A stretch of 64,000 bases of DNA from Hydractinia symbiolongicarpus (GCF_029227915.1 NC_079888.1:18640001-18704000); one strand, 5' to 3'; positions 50,459 to 63,704 are shown, numbered from the stretch's first letter. The notes: generated by a model not told the origin, from the letters alone. A program made the numbers and translations.

Positions 50459-53217
50459 TATTGATAATTCCGTGCAGTCTTAAACTGGCCACCCCGATTT
50501 AAGAAACATATCTGCTTGTGAACAATAGGAACACATTATGGACGGCCCGGAATTACCAGATCTCTTTTTCTTATGACTATGGTGTAAGCTACTCTTTTCT
50601 AAAGAAATATTGAAGTAATTTGTACAATTATAACGCGCCGAGCTGTGTTTTATTTTATTGTTTCTAAGAAGATGTAAGAATACAATATTATCAATTTTAA
50701 TTGGTTTTATCCAAATCAAGATAAGGCTTAATCACACGAAAGGTAGCTAGCTAGAGCTCTGTTTTGTATAGAAGAATTAAAAGTAATTTGTAAAATACAT
50801 ATGGAGAAGCTGTATTACTGCATGACGGATAGCCAGATATAGGAAAACCTGTAGCTAGGGCGCAGACAAAACAAATAGCTCTGGGTGCTAGAGTGAGCCA
50901 ACCAACCGTTTTTTATCACAGTTTTTTATTTATTATACAAGTAACCTGTTACAGTAATTAAAAAAATATCCACTTTTGCTATCAAACCAACAGCGATGTA
51001 ATTGTCAATAGGAATTAGTTTTCCGTACACCCTCCCTCAGAACAAGGTTTAAAACGACATTAAAACATTAAAACTGTCATGAAACAAAACTCCAAGGATG
51101 CCCAAGCCGCACGCACACGTCCTCTAAACGGCGTGGGCATCTTCGAAACTGCTTGTAATTATAGAACAAGGGTGCTGAGCTGCATACGCCGTAAAACGTG
51201 CAGGCATAGACAATAAAATAAACTATGTGGTAGCAAAGTTCTTAAAAAAACTGTTTTTGATGGTTTTTGATAAAATTTACTTGATAAATAACTTTTAAAC
51301 TTTATTAACTCCTTTCTCTTGAAGCATCTTTTTCCAACTATCGTCCACAAGGTATGTTACAAGGAATTGAATTTTGGAAATGCTCCAGGCAAGTTCGGGA
51401 AAGTGCGGGCGGTTTTGGAAGACAACCGCTAATTTAATTCGAAAAGTTGCCCGAACTCGCCCATATGTGGGCGTTTGCAGCTTATTGACACCCTCTTATT
51501 TTAGAATATTCTCAGGAATAATAGACCAAAAGAAATTACATCACAGTTTCTTGTCCACCGCCCACGTGTGTTTGAGAACAACCCACATAAAAATTTCGTT
51601 ATTTTTTAAATTATTTGTGTAAAAGTTACTATTTTATTCACGATTACCCATTTGTCAGGGTCTGATTGCAAAATATGATTGCCAAAGTTCAGCACTTGTA
51701 ATATTTTTGTATTTGTGTACTTAGCTTCTAAAACACAGACAAGAGACATTATAATTTCCTCTGGGTGATTACATTAATGTTGGTTGAAAAAAAACCTGAA
51801 TGATGAAAAGCATGTGTTTTTGAATGGGTCAAGCCAATAAACTTATTTAATTTCCCTTGGCCTTGCATCAATCAAATTCTGAAAAAATAAACACTTTTAA
51901 AATGATTTTGTCAGATTTGGAAACTGTTGGTATGGTTGGAACTTTGCATATAAAATTAGTAAAATTGCCGGATTGTTTAGTTTCTTCTTTTATATTTTTA
52001 AGCTTCACAAAATGTTTTCTTTTAGATTGTGTACAATGGGAGTGAGTGATGTAATCTTCCAATGCGTGTGGTGAAAAGAAGGCGAAACCGTTACTGTTTT
52101 TCTGCCCAAAATTGAAGCTATTTAATACATCTTGATAAAGTTAAAAAACTGTTTTGATTTGTTTATTTTTGTTTTAATTGTTTCCCGTGAGTTTTCGAAA
52201 TTCGTTCCAGCAGATTCTGTGGCTTCTAGTGCCGGTAATTTTACGTAAAAAAATACTGTTTTGTTGTGAGGTTATTTACGAAATTGTTAACGTTAGGATC
52301 AACTTCTGCGGGTTGTACAACTTGATATATTACATATCTTTCAGAATACTGCTAAAAGTGTAATTTTGTATTGCGCACTTTACTTTTATCATTCTGTGGG
52401 AAAAGACGGTACAAATTTTTAACACGCGTTATTCTTTTTTGTTAGTTTCGCGTAATCTAATTTTCTCGCACATTTTGAAAAGAATATCCCACGCACATTA
52501 AATACTTGCGCAGTCTATTCGCAAAAAAAACAAACTGTTTTTGCGCAACGAATTGTTCTGCAGAGCGTCCATTTTCCTACCTCGTCCCAGGGTTCTTCTA
52601 CGCTATGATATCTAATTTTGATGTATGTATGTATTTGATGTATGTTAGCGCCAAAGAAACAAGAAGCGCTAGGGACAAAGTATTGGATAGTTTGATTTTG
52701 CTTGCAACTTGCGAAATGCTTCGCAACCTTTTTTAATTGCTAGTTTTCGTTTTAATTTCGCGGTTTTTCTGTGCCTCGTTAATCTCCTAAAATTGGGTAA
52801 AACGACCCCCCATTAGGGGTAAAAAAAACTCCAAACGTTGTGTACATCCTCCTGCGCATTCTGACTAATGTCCAGCTCGCTAAGTTGTTGACAAAGGCCA
52901 TTTATCTAAACCACACAAAATGCCGGGTGTGACAGTGAGGTGTGGTAGTAGCAAAGTTCTTTCTTAATTTCCATTTGTTTAAGTTTTCACTCATTTTCTG
53001 TATTGTAGAAAGAAAGTAAACAGGGTGAATTTAATAAGGTTTTTATCATGGGCAGTAGGAATTTTTCGCATTTTCTGAAGAAATGGATTGAAAATTTAGG
53101 TAGTTAGCTAGCTAACTTTTCTTTTTTAAATATTTCAGAAAGAAAAGAAATATTTTACTTTTCTTCATGGTAAAAGCCTTCTTAAAACTTATAAACAGTT
53201 TACTTCTATTTTTCCAT
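50459..53217. other. Gene-free interval after the P-like transposon
   Basis: No supported gene and no recognised element. The right end of the THAP transposon should lie in the first few hundred bases but no inverted terminus was identified. 51370-51480 contains two short GC-rich phrases in partial inverted order (AAGTTCGGG and CCCGAACT). Confidence 0.45.
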
Positions 53218-54190
53218 TAGGGCACGGTAGTTTAGTGGTTATACAGTCAGGGAAATCCTCTTAATTAAGCTGTATAGCTTAATTTCGAGATCTCCTAAAT
53301 AAGCTGCATCATACACAGTTTAATTAGGTGACATACATCTAAATTAGGATGTAGAAGAAGTTTTTCCCCGATTTCTCGAAAAATGTCAATTTTAGCAGAA
53401 TCACTGCTGCGGCTCTTTGTCGTCAGTTTGACAACTATATTATAAAAGAAGAACGGTATTTCCAGCACCCTGGGTTAAAATGATGTTGTTTGTGATATTG
53501 TTTGTGATAGTCTATTTAAGCTGTACTGCATCCTAGTTAGGATGTCACGTCACGTGATACATCTTATTTAAGCAGATATTTTAAAACTTCAAATTTAGCA
53601 GATCTCAGGGGTGCTACGAAAAACTAGTGTATTGGAAATGTTTATATGCACTTAAATATTGGATTTATTCAGTTAGATAGATGCTAAAATTCAGTTAAAT
53701 GTGTGTTTTAGACGATCAAAGTTTTGTACATCTTAACTATGCTGTAAAACTCCTAATTAGACGGTATCATACATCCTAATTAAGCTGACATCTAAATTAA
53801 GCTGTACAGCTTAAGAGGATTTCTCTGACTGTTATAGCTCTCGTACTCTGTGCGGGAGACCAGGGTTTGATTTCACTTGACGGCGATTCAACATGGGCGA
53901 GTAGCTGCTACAAGAAAGTGGAACAAGGATTTACAACTAATATACCTGACATTACTATAGCCCCAGGTTAACCCAAGCCATGTAAGAGAAATTGGGCACT
54001 GTGTGGGCCGTTGGATGTTGCCGGGAGTTGTCTAGTAGAGTGTGTGCCCTAATTGGGTTTGGGTAGCTCAAAATGTGCCTTTTAAATACTCTAGGACTCT
54101 CCATCTAAGCCATAAGGCAAGCCATGTAAAATTAATTAATCTGTGATGGTGTGTATTTTCATAGCGTGGACCTGTAACATAGCGAAAAGT
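53218..54190 (+). mobile_element. tRNA-derived SINE split by a MITE
   Basis: A box TAGTTTAGTGG (53228-53238) fits the polymerase III consensus. The B box GGTTTGATTTC (53864-53874) follows only after the 588-bp insertion. With insertion and one target copy removed, the A-B spacing is 43 bases, as in a tRNA, and the block GCGGGAGACCAGGGTTTGAT resembles tRNA-Asp/Glu. The body downstream of 53880 to about 54190 has no coding potential and is taken as the SINE body; its 3' end is a guess. Confidence 0.75.
53244..53831. mobile_element. 588-bp MITE with 5-bp target duplication TTATA
   Basis: Terminal inverted repeats of about 40 bases: left CAGTCAGGGAAATCCTCTTAA onward, right the reverse complement with small differences (a 4-base TTAA gap and two substitutions). 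TTATA at 53239-53243 and 53832-53836 is the target duplication. The interior has many scattered copies of TAATTAAGCTGTA-like subterminal motifs in both orientations and no open reading frame. Superfamily is not assigned. Confidence 0.9.
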
Positions 54191-56189
54191 GAGAAGATAA
54201 GAAGATACGAAGAATGTTTTATTTTGGTGTGACTATGAGAAATATGGTCTTTCAAAATATTTACGAGAAACATATTTTTTGAAGAAAAACTTATACTTAT
54301 TAGTATATGTGGAGAGTTTGTTATATTTTTCTGGTATCGTTGATGTCATAAAAACATAAAATTTCAAAATCCTTTTGCATTGTGATGCACTTGTTATTAT
54401 TCAACTTGTCATTCAATAAATTGGAAAATTCTTGGCAACACTTGCATTCCACAAGAGTAAAGGATGCTTGAATTCAATTCATCTTTTTCTTCGTTATCAC
54501 TAGATTCATAAGTCACTTTTTCAAGTTCTGGTTTGGAGTATTCAGGCTTATTCATGTAACATCCTGTTACTGACATTTCACTAGAGTCACTTGAATATTC
54601 TAGAAATAGAGGAGTCAGAGCAGGAGCTTAAATTTTCCATAACTTGCTGCTTGTGCTCAGCGCAAGGTTGTGCTTCTTCAGCGTAAGATACGTCACGATA
54701 TAACAGTCTCCAGAATCAGCCATGGCCTCAGAAATTTTAATTGGCACTTGCCGTTCGGTCATAGAAGGGGAAACTTTTATTTTAATATCAATCCAAATAA
54801 TATTTATTTTTCAAAATTTTAAACAGAATTTGAGAAATTAACATAATGTTAACCGAAATAATGCTATTCCCCTTTAATTCCACCATATTTGTTTACTGCA
54901 ATCAAGTGATATTTATGCCATAATATACAAATTTCAATCAAGCTTGGCTGACATAAATATGCTCTAGTTTTCGTGTTCGTCTAGCATTGGTTACAATAAG
55001 TAATAAGCGTATAATTGGCAAAGCAACGAATTCTGTGCGTCATAATGTTTGTCAGGGTTAATGCATCGGTTAATTACTTTAAAGATTTGTGGACTAAAGA
55101 GATGTTAGTTTTTAGTCAATCTGACCATTAAAAATTTGATTTAGCTGATCCGAACTAAACAAAAAATTATTTTCAGTAAGGAAGCTTATCTGCAGACAAG
55201 GACAAAAACCTCATAATTCCTGGATTGGGGAATCCAATGCCTGGATCAGTGATCCGATGCATGGATCACATGATCTCTGGTTTGTAGGTTGAGCCTAACT
55301 GTCTACCCCCCAGTACGACGCTTTTCCCCAACATCACTTAATTTTAATTACCTGTTTCAGTATTTCTGCCTTGACCTTCTGCAATGGCCTACTTTTACCC
55401 TAGTGCATCCCTAGTTTACCTTACTACACTATTGACAAGGTCACCCAATTGGATTACCTGATCAAGTTAGCATTATATTACTAGAACCTTGGTTTACCTT
55501 GATGTATATCTAGAAAAAGGATGTATCTAGGTGTATCTAGATCAGTGTAACAACAACCAAGCACAAACAATAAGAGTGTAAGTTACGCTGCCAATCGAAA
55601 CTAAGTAACCTTCCGGAACGCATGGTGTATATACAATTTTTTAAAATATATCGAAATATAGTATTCATATGTAAAGAATAATTAGAATACACTTTTTGCC
55701 AGCGGCTTGCCCCAATTGGAGAAGAAAAATTCTCACCCGATTGAGCCATGTTTTGATTGGGATGTTGCAGACTTACCCGATCGGGTAGAACTTACCTGAT
55801 TGGGTTAAAGTACCGTACTGCCTCCTTTATACTCCTGATAAAAAATTATAATGTAATATATACTGTCTGTATGATTACGTAAACAAATGGCTCTTGCGAC
55901 TATTTGTGAACTTGCTTGCTACATATAACTTTATGGTTTTACCTATAAGCCATCCTATTAAAACAACAAAAAATGCGTGTGAGATTGGGGCAGGTACTTG
56001 CACAGGAATTGGCTGAAATGTCAAAGTGAGAATCACTGATATAATGAGCTGTTGTTTTTAGTCATTAAGTTTTATATTTTACAACATATTTACATTAATG
56101 TTAGTTTTATAGCTATGCTCTATTTGATGTCATTAAAAAGGTTTTTAGACAACTTCCCATCTATTTAGCATTCAAATAACTTGTTTTAG
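54191..56189. other. Gene-free interval upstream of the receptor gene
   Basis: No gene found. 55205-55265 has three near repeats of GGATC/TGGATT phrases and 55735-55805 three near repeats of ACCCGATTGGG, both too short to classify. Confidence 0.5.
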
Positions 56190-59100
56190 AGATCTTTGAA
56201 GTAGATACTGAAGTAAAAATAGTCAAGGATGATCAGAAAGGATGAAATGGCCAATCTTTCTTTTAATGTGGATGTTGTTTCCAGTTGTTTTTAATCAATA
56301 CTCTGTATGGAGATCTACTGCAGATGTGTTTCGTTTTCCCACATGTAGTCAAGATTGCAATATATACACAGCCTACCAGGAGAGCTTTAGCAAGTGCTTT
56401 TTAAAGTGCAAATGTGAATATGGGAAAACTTTCTTTCAAAAAGAGAGTGGAGAAAAAAAATGTGTAAGCAGTCCTGGTCATATTGTTGGTGAGTTAATTT
56501 GTTAAGTTTAAAAGATATATTACAAGAAAGCAGGATATATCTGTTTGTTTGATAATATCAACTTTTTATCAGGGCTCTTTATTAAATAAAGAGTGACATT
56601 ACTTCATAAAAAAGTATTTGTTTTAAAATAACAAAAGAAAAATAATTAAATTCAACCACCAAAATGTTTTAAGCAATAAGTATGTTTGTGCATCATTTTA
56701 GTTTTTTCCTAAATTCTATAACTGCTACGTGGAAAAAGAATACAAAATTTAATCTATATTCTGGTAAGACAGCAAATTTTTTTTATGTTGGTTTGCTGAG
56801 TGACGACATTTCGTTGTTTTTAGGATGTAAGTTTCACTTTAAGAATAGTCATATCCTAGGGTTGGCATTACATCAGGTGAAACTTCAAGATAAATCAACG
56901 GTTTACCAAATTGGTGAAATTGTGATACCAGGACAAGCTAAATCTAAATGCAATATTATATCTGATAACTGCAAATATTGGAACATTGATAAATGGGAAG
57001 ATTTGTTTACAGAAGGAAGAAAATCAAAGCACTTTTACATTGAAGAAAAAAGGAAAAGGCAGGCTGTTAGGGTATGATTATAAACTTTGTCCCCAGGGCA
57101 TCTTGTATATTTTCCAACTTTGAGACGGCAATGAAAACATTACCATGTTGCAGGCCTGTCGGTTCTGTGCAATTTACTTTAATTTCTGTCCTCCCTTGAT
57201 GTAAGAAATATTTTTAAATAATATATATTATTTATGTTCAAATGATATTGAAATTTATGTTTGGCTAACATATTTGTAGATTTTTATGTGGAACTAAACA
57301 TTTCAGCACATAAAACAAATATTTTCTCCCTGGAGTGTCTGAAATGAATTTCTTCAGTGGTCCAAAAAAATCAAGACTATTGTGGAAAGTAGCGTAAGTG
57401 ACTGGGATTATAAACACAGTTAAAATTATAAAATATTATTCTTCCTGTACGAACATTTAAATTAAAAAAGTCTTTATTGGACATCCAGCTGTATTTTCTT
57501 TCCTGAAATCTGTTTCTCCTGATCATATTGAACATACATATACAGTAAAATGTCTCAACATTAAACATTTCCATCTCTATCATCATTTCCATCTCTATCA
57601 TCAATGCAAATAAAGCCAATTATGCCAATTTTAAAAAGATTTTGTTGACCTTATTGCAGACCACTTTTTCCAACCCAGATTCCGGATTGTAAAATGGCCA
57701 CTTGAACACTCCTGTACCAGGGTCAAGTTGGTATTGCTGCATTTTTGCTAGTAGTGTAGTAACTATTTGTCATAACATGTTTAATTATGCATGACATATA
57801 TACTTTAATTATGTACCTTATATACCATTTATATATCATTTTAAGTGTTTTTAACCAACCAATTTAACAAATTTCTGAAAAAAATTATGTATTGACAGGC
57901 CATTTTTGTTGTCATCAAAATATATATATTCTCATCGTAATTTTTTGCCTCCCCAACCAAGTTGATTTTCTATTGATCAAGCAAAGTAGACGTGTTTATT
58001 TTCATTTGAAGTAGCAGAAAAAGTATGAATAATTTTCAAACTTACACCATAACATAAATGCATTCGACCGACTTCAATAGCTATATAAAATTCGCGAAGT
58101 CATTGCATTGCACTTTTATGTTTATGGCCAAATGACTTCAAAATGATTTTAAAACAGCTGGCGTGTGTCCTGCATTGGTAACTAGGGACCACTTTGGATC
58201 AAAATAGAGCCAATTTTGTAAAATTGGGTCACTCCATGCATTTCGGAGCCTAACGGTTAATGATGTCTCATAATATCTCATGGGTCATCTTTTTTTCTCT
58301 TTTTATGTTGTTTGGTCATGAAATTGTTTGTTTGTAGGTTGTTTTTCAACTGTTTCATTTTACAAAATTCCTGAAAAAAGGATAGTAAATTATGTATTCT
58401 TATGTATTCTTTTTCTTTACTGAATTTTAGTTCACCATCAATCCAGGAGAGCAGAAAATATACGAAGGTCTTTTGATCAGACTTGAGGTTCACTGTCCAC
58501 AGGTGTCACAGTCCTGTCTTATGTTTAAATTTGAAGGCTATCATCATTGTATGTATTATAACATACTTCCCACGTTTTATTTTTTTCTCTTTAAGTCTAA
58601 ATGCCATGTTTTTAGCTTAATTTATTGTTTGTACTTTTTAGACGGAATCGAAAGCAAAAACTTGACGGTAAATTATGTAACCAATTTCTTTCTTTTTGAT
58701 GGACAACTTTTTTGGAAAGTTTTTTCGGAATTATTCCCTTTAGGTGACCACAACCCAAGTCGCATCAACTACACCAGTACTTAATCCAACTCCTGTTAAA
58801 AGCAGCAAAGATAATGGCAATATTACCATCATTATTGTGATTAGTATTGTTGTTGTTGTTGTTGTTTTCATACTAATTGGTGTCATCTTGTGCGTGTGCA
58901 GAAAGAGAAGAAGGTTTTATTTTGCTTACTTCGCCTTACTTTATACTTATTGAAGGAAGACAATTATTTTCTCTGTGTTGAAAATAGGATAGTCAAATAA
59001 CTGATAAATTATAGCATTAATAATTGCAGGAGAAATCCATATTTCGTTTCACAACAAACATTCAGTGGCTTTAAGCCACTATAATGAAGTCGTTTTTAAA

Positions 59101-62100
59101 CGCCTACAATATTGTTTGATATATAAAAATTTTTTCATCACCGTAAATTACTATGCTCTCCATTAAAGTAAGTCTGAAATCTGTAATGTTGTGTGCTTAG
59201 ACATCGAAAATCGACAAAAGAAGGGAACATCTTGTAAAATTAAGAATGCTCTGTAAAGATGGCCACCATAAGCAAATTGAGAGGCCAGTTATATCAGAGA
59301 AGCAAGCACATTGTGACAGTTAAAAGATTATTGGCTATTTTTTTACGACATAATGTTTTTGCTTAAAGAACCTTTAAAATTTTCTGAAAATTATTTTCCG
59401 TTTGACATGGAAATGACATTCTGCTTGCATTATTAGTATGTCTAATTAATGCTTATCTATTTTACCTTTTTGTTGTCTATCTACAAATGTCCATTAGGTG
59501 TGTAAGATTTGACTTAAGATTGTTGTAAATTTTCTGTTTAGGAATAACAAAAGCAACGACAAAGTGGGATTCAAAAGAGACGTAGGTTAATTCTTGTTTT
59601 GTATGTCAGCAATGTATTTTTGTGGTGTCTAACATGGTGCTTTAGTACAGGTAAAAGTTTCCTGATTGGTATAATTGTAACGGCCGGCATATTAAATGTC
59701 AAATGTGATATTTTGATTCCTACATTACATTTTGTGCCGCACGGGGCAGGTACTCTCTGATAAAATCTCCCTGGGAATGCTATCAAAAAATCATCCAATC
59801 TTACTATTTTGAGACATAAAAAAAATCTTAGTTTGCAACCGGATATAATTTTAACTTTTATTATAAATCCTAGAAACTTCAGCAATCCAAGGTTCGTTTG
59901 CTAAAGCAGAAAGACGATGAAGACCATTACCACTCTCCATCAGATGTTTTTCCTGACACTGTGTGTGAAATCGATGATATTGGTGAGTAGAACAAAAAGT
60001 GGACAAAAGGCTAATTTCAGCTAGGCTGAATATTCCGAACAAAATAATTTAGGTTGGCAAAAAATTTTGTAGGTTTTGAATAATTTTAATTTGCTGACAG
60101 GAGTTTCCGCCAGCCAATCAAAATTTTTGATTCCTTTACTCTGCACAGAATATTCCGCCTAAAAAGATTAACGGCTCAGTTGTTAAACATACCAATTGTG
60201 CTAAATACGTGGACATTTTAAAGCAGAGTTTTTGTAATTCTTTTAGAGTATTTATCGGATTATTTGGTCAATTCGTAAACTGTACAGAATAATAGCCTTT
60301 GCTTGTTTTATACTGGTAAAATTCTTACAGTTTTCTTGCTTCTATTAGAATGTTTTGACACTTAATCCTATGACTTGGGATGTTGTTTGTAGGTGCATAG
60401 CGTTTAATAAAAAATTTCCCCCCATTTTTGTTTATTTCCCTGTGCAAATACATTTAAGTATCATTACCGAAAATTCATTTTGCTTTTTTTCTAGAAAATC
60501 CTGGTTACTTAAAGCCAGTTGACTGCAAGCCAAAAAGCTCTTCTGGTAAGTGAAAGAGATTTTTCTTTTTTTGTTTTAACTTATGAATTGAGGGGTGTCT
60601 CTATCAGGTGAAAAATAGTCGCACGAATGAAACGATTCTCACAACAGTACATATCAACAAACCATCGACGCATTTGAAAGGAACAAAGATAATTAAAAAG
60701 AGAACAGAACCTGTAGCGAATTTTAATTTTAATATCCATCCTTGAATCTGACTTTTCTGAATTTTATCCTTAAAATACCTTCGTACAAATTTGTTTCCCG
60801 CATCGTAATTTCTTGCGCAAGACTGATTTAGCGTGTGTAAATTATCACACAATAAACGAGTTTTTTTACGATAGTTATTGATGTAACGTCTATTATTATA
60901 GAACGAAAAGGTTGCTTCATTGCCTTTTGGCTTAGGAAAAATTTAGTGAAAAAAGACCATATTTTCGAGAGAAAAAATTTAAAAGAGCAAAAAAATAAGT
61001 GAGAAAAGTTATTTCTTTATTGCAAATCGAGTGTTTTTGACTGAGGTAACTAAGTACACACTAGTGATTACTCCTTTAAAATTATTACATACCATGAAGA
61101 ATGTAAATCAATACATACTGCAATCAGATGTTATGCCTTTTGGATAGCTACTCCAACGTTAGTATCTGCACCTAAATTTCGTAAGGTTTTGTCTAATGAA
61201 CTGGCTAAGCTAAAGAATTTTTTGAAAATTAAGGAGCCAAGGCTTGAACCTAGATAATCTAACAAGAACCTACACGCAAATTTCCAATGTTCAACCTAAC
61301 TTTTAATATTCTGCTTGCCATTTTGTTCAGGTGATGCGGTATACCTTGATCCAGATTCGATAATAGTAATAGCGGCTAACAAAAAAAAGGACGATCCTAC
61401 GTATGATTATCCTGAACTAAAGAAGTTAAAGAAAAAGGTACATCGATAAACGTCTGTCAAAAGTTAAAATTATGTTATGTTGTTGTCGTTTCTGTCGTCC
61501 CTCTGTCGCTATTGTCCTTGTTGTTGTTTTTGTTGTTGCCTTCGCCGTCGCTACACAATGTCTAGCGCAGGTGGTTTTTCTTTGTAATGCAAGATGTAAT
61601 TAGGACTATCTAACGTACCCCATAATTATTTGTCTTTAGCACAAACCAAACTACACAACTGCTGTCATAGGTGGTCCTGTTTACGCCGAGATGGATGAGA
61701 AAAAGATAGTACACCAGTACACTGACCTCGACGACGCTTTGCAAAAACATAAGCAAAAGAAAGATGGTAGCGGTTACGCTGCTCTGAACCCAAGCGACGT
61801 TAGCGATGCAGGCGGGTACCAGCCATTGAATACCACGTCGCAGGACTTAAAAGAACAACCACAGGCTGATAAGTCTTCAACAGACGCCGTATCGAAATCC
61901 CCAAAATATTTTGAAATTGAACCGGAGCAGAGTGACTCCACTACTCGGGATTGTTTTAAATTTAACGCAGACGACAGCCGGACAATAGAAGATGACCCAC
62001 AGCCACCCTCTCCTAAATATTTTGAAATTGAACCTGAAGTTCCTCTATCAACAGACAATGGAGAGGAAGATATACCTATTTAAAATAAAAACAGGTCCGT

Positions 62101-62121
62101 CATGAAGTAGTTTTAAATAAA
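56190..62121 (+). CDS. Single-pass membrane receptor-like protein with ITAM-like cytoplasmic tail
   Basis: Unrecognised type I membrane protein of 519 residues. Coding exons: 56242-56488, 56824-57071, 58431-58548, 58642-58667, 58744-58913, 59542-59581, 59874-59982, 60495-60545, 61331-61437, 61640-62083; phases are continuous. A signal peptide (MKWPIFLLMWMLFPVVF) leads to a Cys-rich module (about 35-75), a second region with paired cysteines (about 84-205), a short Thr/Pro stalk, a transmembrane helix at 240-265 (ITIIIVIS then six Val) and a basic stop-transfer RKRRR. The 249-residue tail has NPGY (Tyr324), VYLDPD (Tyr341), VYAEM (Tyr387), YTDL (Tyr399), YAAL (Tyr418), YQPL (Tyr432) and two KYFEIE copies (Tyr462, Tyr499). 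The Tyr418/Tyr432 pair has ITAM spacing. A signalling receptor is inferred; ligand and relatives are unknown. Least certain junctions: the exon 3 and exon 5 donors. Confidence 0.8.
62116..62121 (+). terminator. Candidate polyadenylation signal of the receptor gene
   Basis: AATAAA 33 bases after the stop; another AATAAA overlaps the first bases after the stop (62084-62089). Either could serve. Confidence 0.35.
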
Positions 62122-62590
62122 TAATGATGTTCTTTGAAATTGCCAGTCTTAATGATTGTCAGTACTACATAAAATGGAGTTCCATTCTATGTATAGTGGG
62201 CTATATGTTATGTATAGTTGCTATGTTACTCTATTGTTAACAATAAGTCTAAAAATATTTTTATTGTTAGTTAATTTATTTTTACTTAATATATTATTTA
62301 TAACGTTCTTCAGTTTGTAGTACTGAAATAGCTCTTTTTGCATGTAGCCTTGATTTTTGTTTCGCTAAGCTTGCAGCAATTTTTACAGTGGGCTACCCCT
62401 TATTTGAACTCTTCTCTGCTAATAAATCAGTAGTTATTTAAACAACTTTTTTGCTTGTTGGTTTTCATGTTTGATTTGAATTTAAATCTTCTAGAACAAA
62501 GTACCGACTGACCATCTTAATTTTCTGATATGGCGAACCCTGTGGTCCTGAATAGCCAACCCTTTTTTGGCGTGAAACATTTAAAAAATT

Positions 62591-63340
62591 TCTATACACA
62601 CTGTCTCGTATTAAGTGTAATTAATGAATATAGTTTAGTATTTTTTGTTTTCTGTATGTTTGAACATATTTTTTTCTTTCGTTGGTTTTTTGTACTTTTT
62701 TTTTAAAGAGATTTTAATAGGAAGTCTTGAGAGAACTTGAACGCATGAGGTATATTTCACTTTATGCACCTATTGAGTAAAACAGTGTCTTAATTGTATT
62801 CTTAAAGATTAAAGGAACGATTAGACGTTCGCGCCCTTTTAATCTTTAATACTAGAGGCTAAGTCACTATTTTGATCAAATTATCCAAATTTTTATTAAG
62901 TTTGATCAATTAGAATGTTTAGTGTAATTCCACAATAATTGATCATCTTTGTGGAAAGTGCTTTGCTCCCGAGCTGTACTTCCACCTTTCCCCTTTCCTG
63001 CCTTTTACGGCACTTTTATCTACACACATACAATTCGTATTAAGTTTAATTAACAAATAATAGTTTAGTACCTTTTGTTTTAAATATGTTTGAACATATT
63101 TTTATCTTACGTAGGTTTTTTGTACTTTATTTTTAACGAGATTTTAATAGGAAGTCTTTAGAGAACTTGAACGCATGAGGTATATTTTACTTTATGCGCC
63201 TATTGCGTAAAACAGTGGCTTGATTGGATTTTTAAGGATGAAAGGAACGACGATTCGACGTTGGCTTTGTCACGTTCCCTTACAATCTATAAAATTCGCA
63301 GTTAAGTCACTGTTCTGATAAAATTATCTAAATTTTTATT
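62591..63340 (+). repeat. Two-copy direct repeat, 429-bp offset
   Basis: 62591-62900 and 63019-63340 share long matching runs, for example TTTGAACATATTTTT, GAGATTTTAATAGGAAGTCTT and GAGAACTTGAACGCATGAGG in the same order. The copies have diverged by many point changes. They lie downstream of the receptor gene and contain no gene. Confidence 0.88.
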
Positions 63341-63704
63341 TTTTTTATTATAAATGAAAATAGTTATGATTGAATCTTTTGGTGGGGAAGTTACTGTTGT
63401 TGTTGTATAAAAAGATAAATATATTTATGTAGAGAACACATTTGCATTCACTGTGTTTCAGTTTTGTTTTTGACTGTGAATTGTGGCCGATACTCTGTCG
63501 TCATTGAATACGATTGTTGACCACCTGCCGCTTTAAGGTTAACCATGTTGGGCACTGACGGAAAGGGAATTTCTGTTATGAGTTGATGGTAGGAATAAAT
63601 GAGCATGTAAGATTGAAGTGGCCGATAGGAAGACGGGTTACGATTTCGAAATGAATAGATCTAATAAAATCACGAATTTCAGAATACAGTTATTTTGTTT
63701 GTAG

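Noticed and set aside
45789-50641. CTCGGCGCGTT and its reverse complement as terminal inverted repeats of the P-like transposon
   Set aside because: The match is only 11 bases, does not extend on either side, and no 8-bp target duplication was seen; the left copy lies in the LINE leader.
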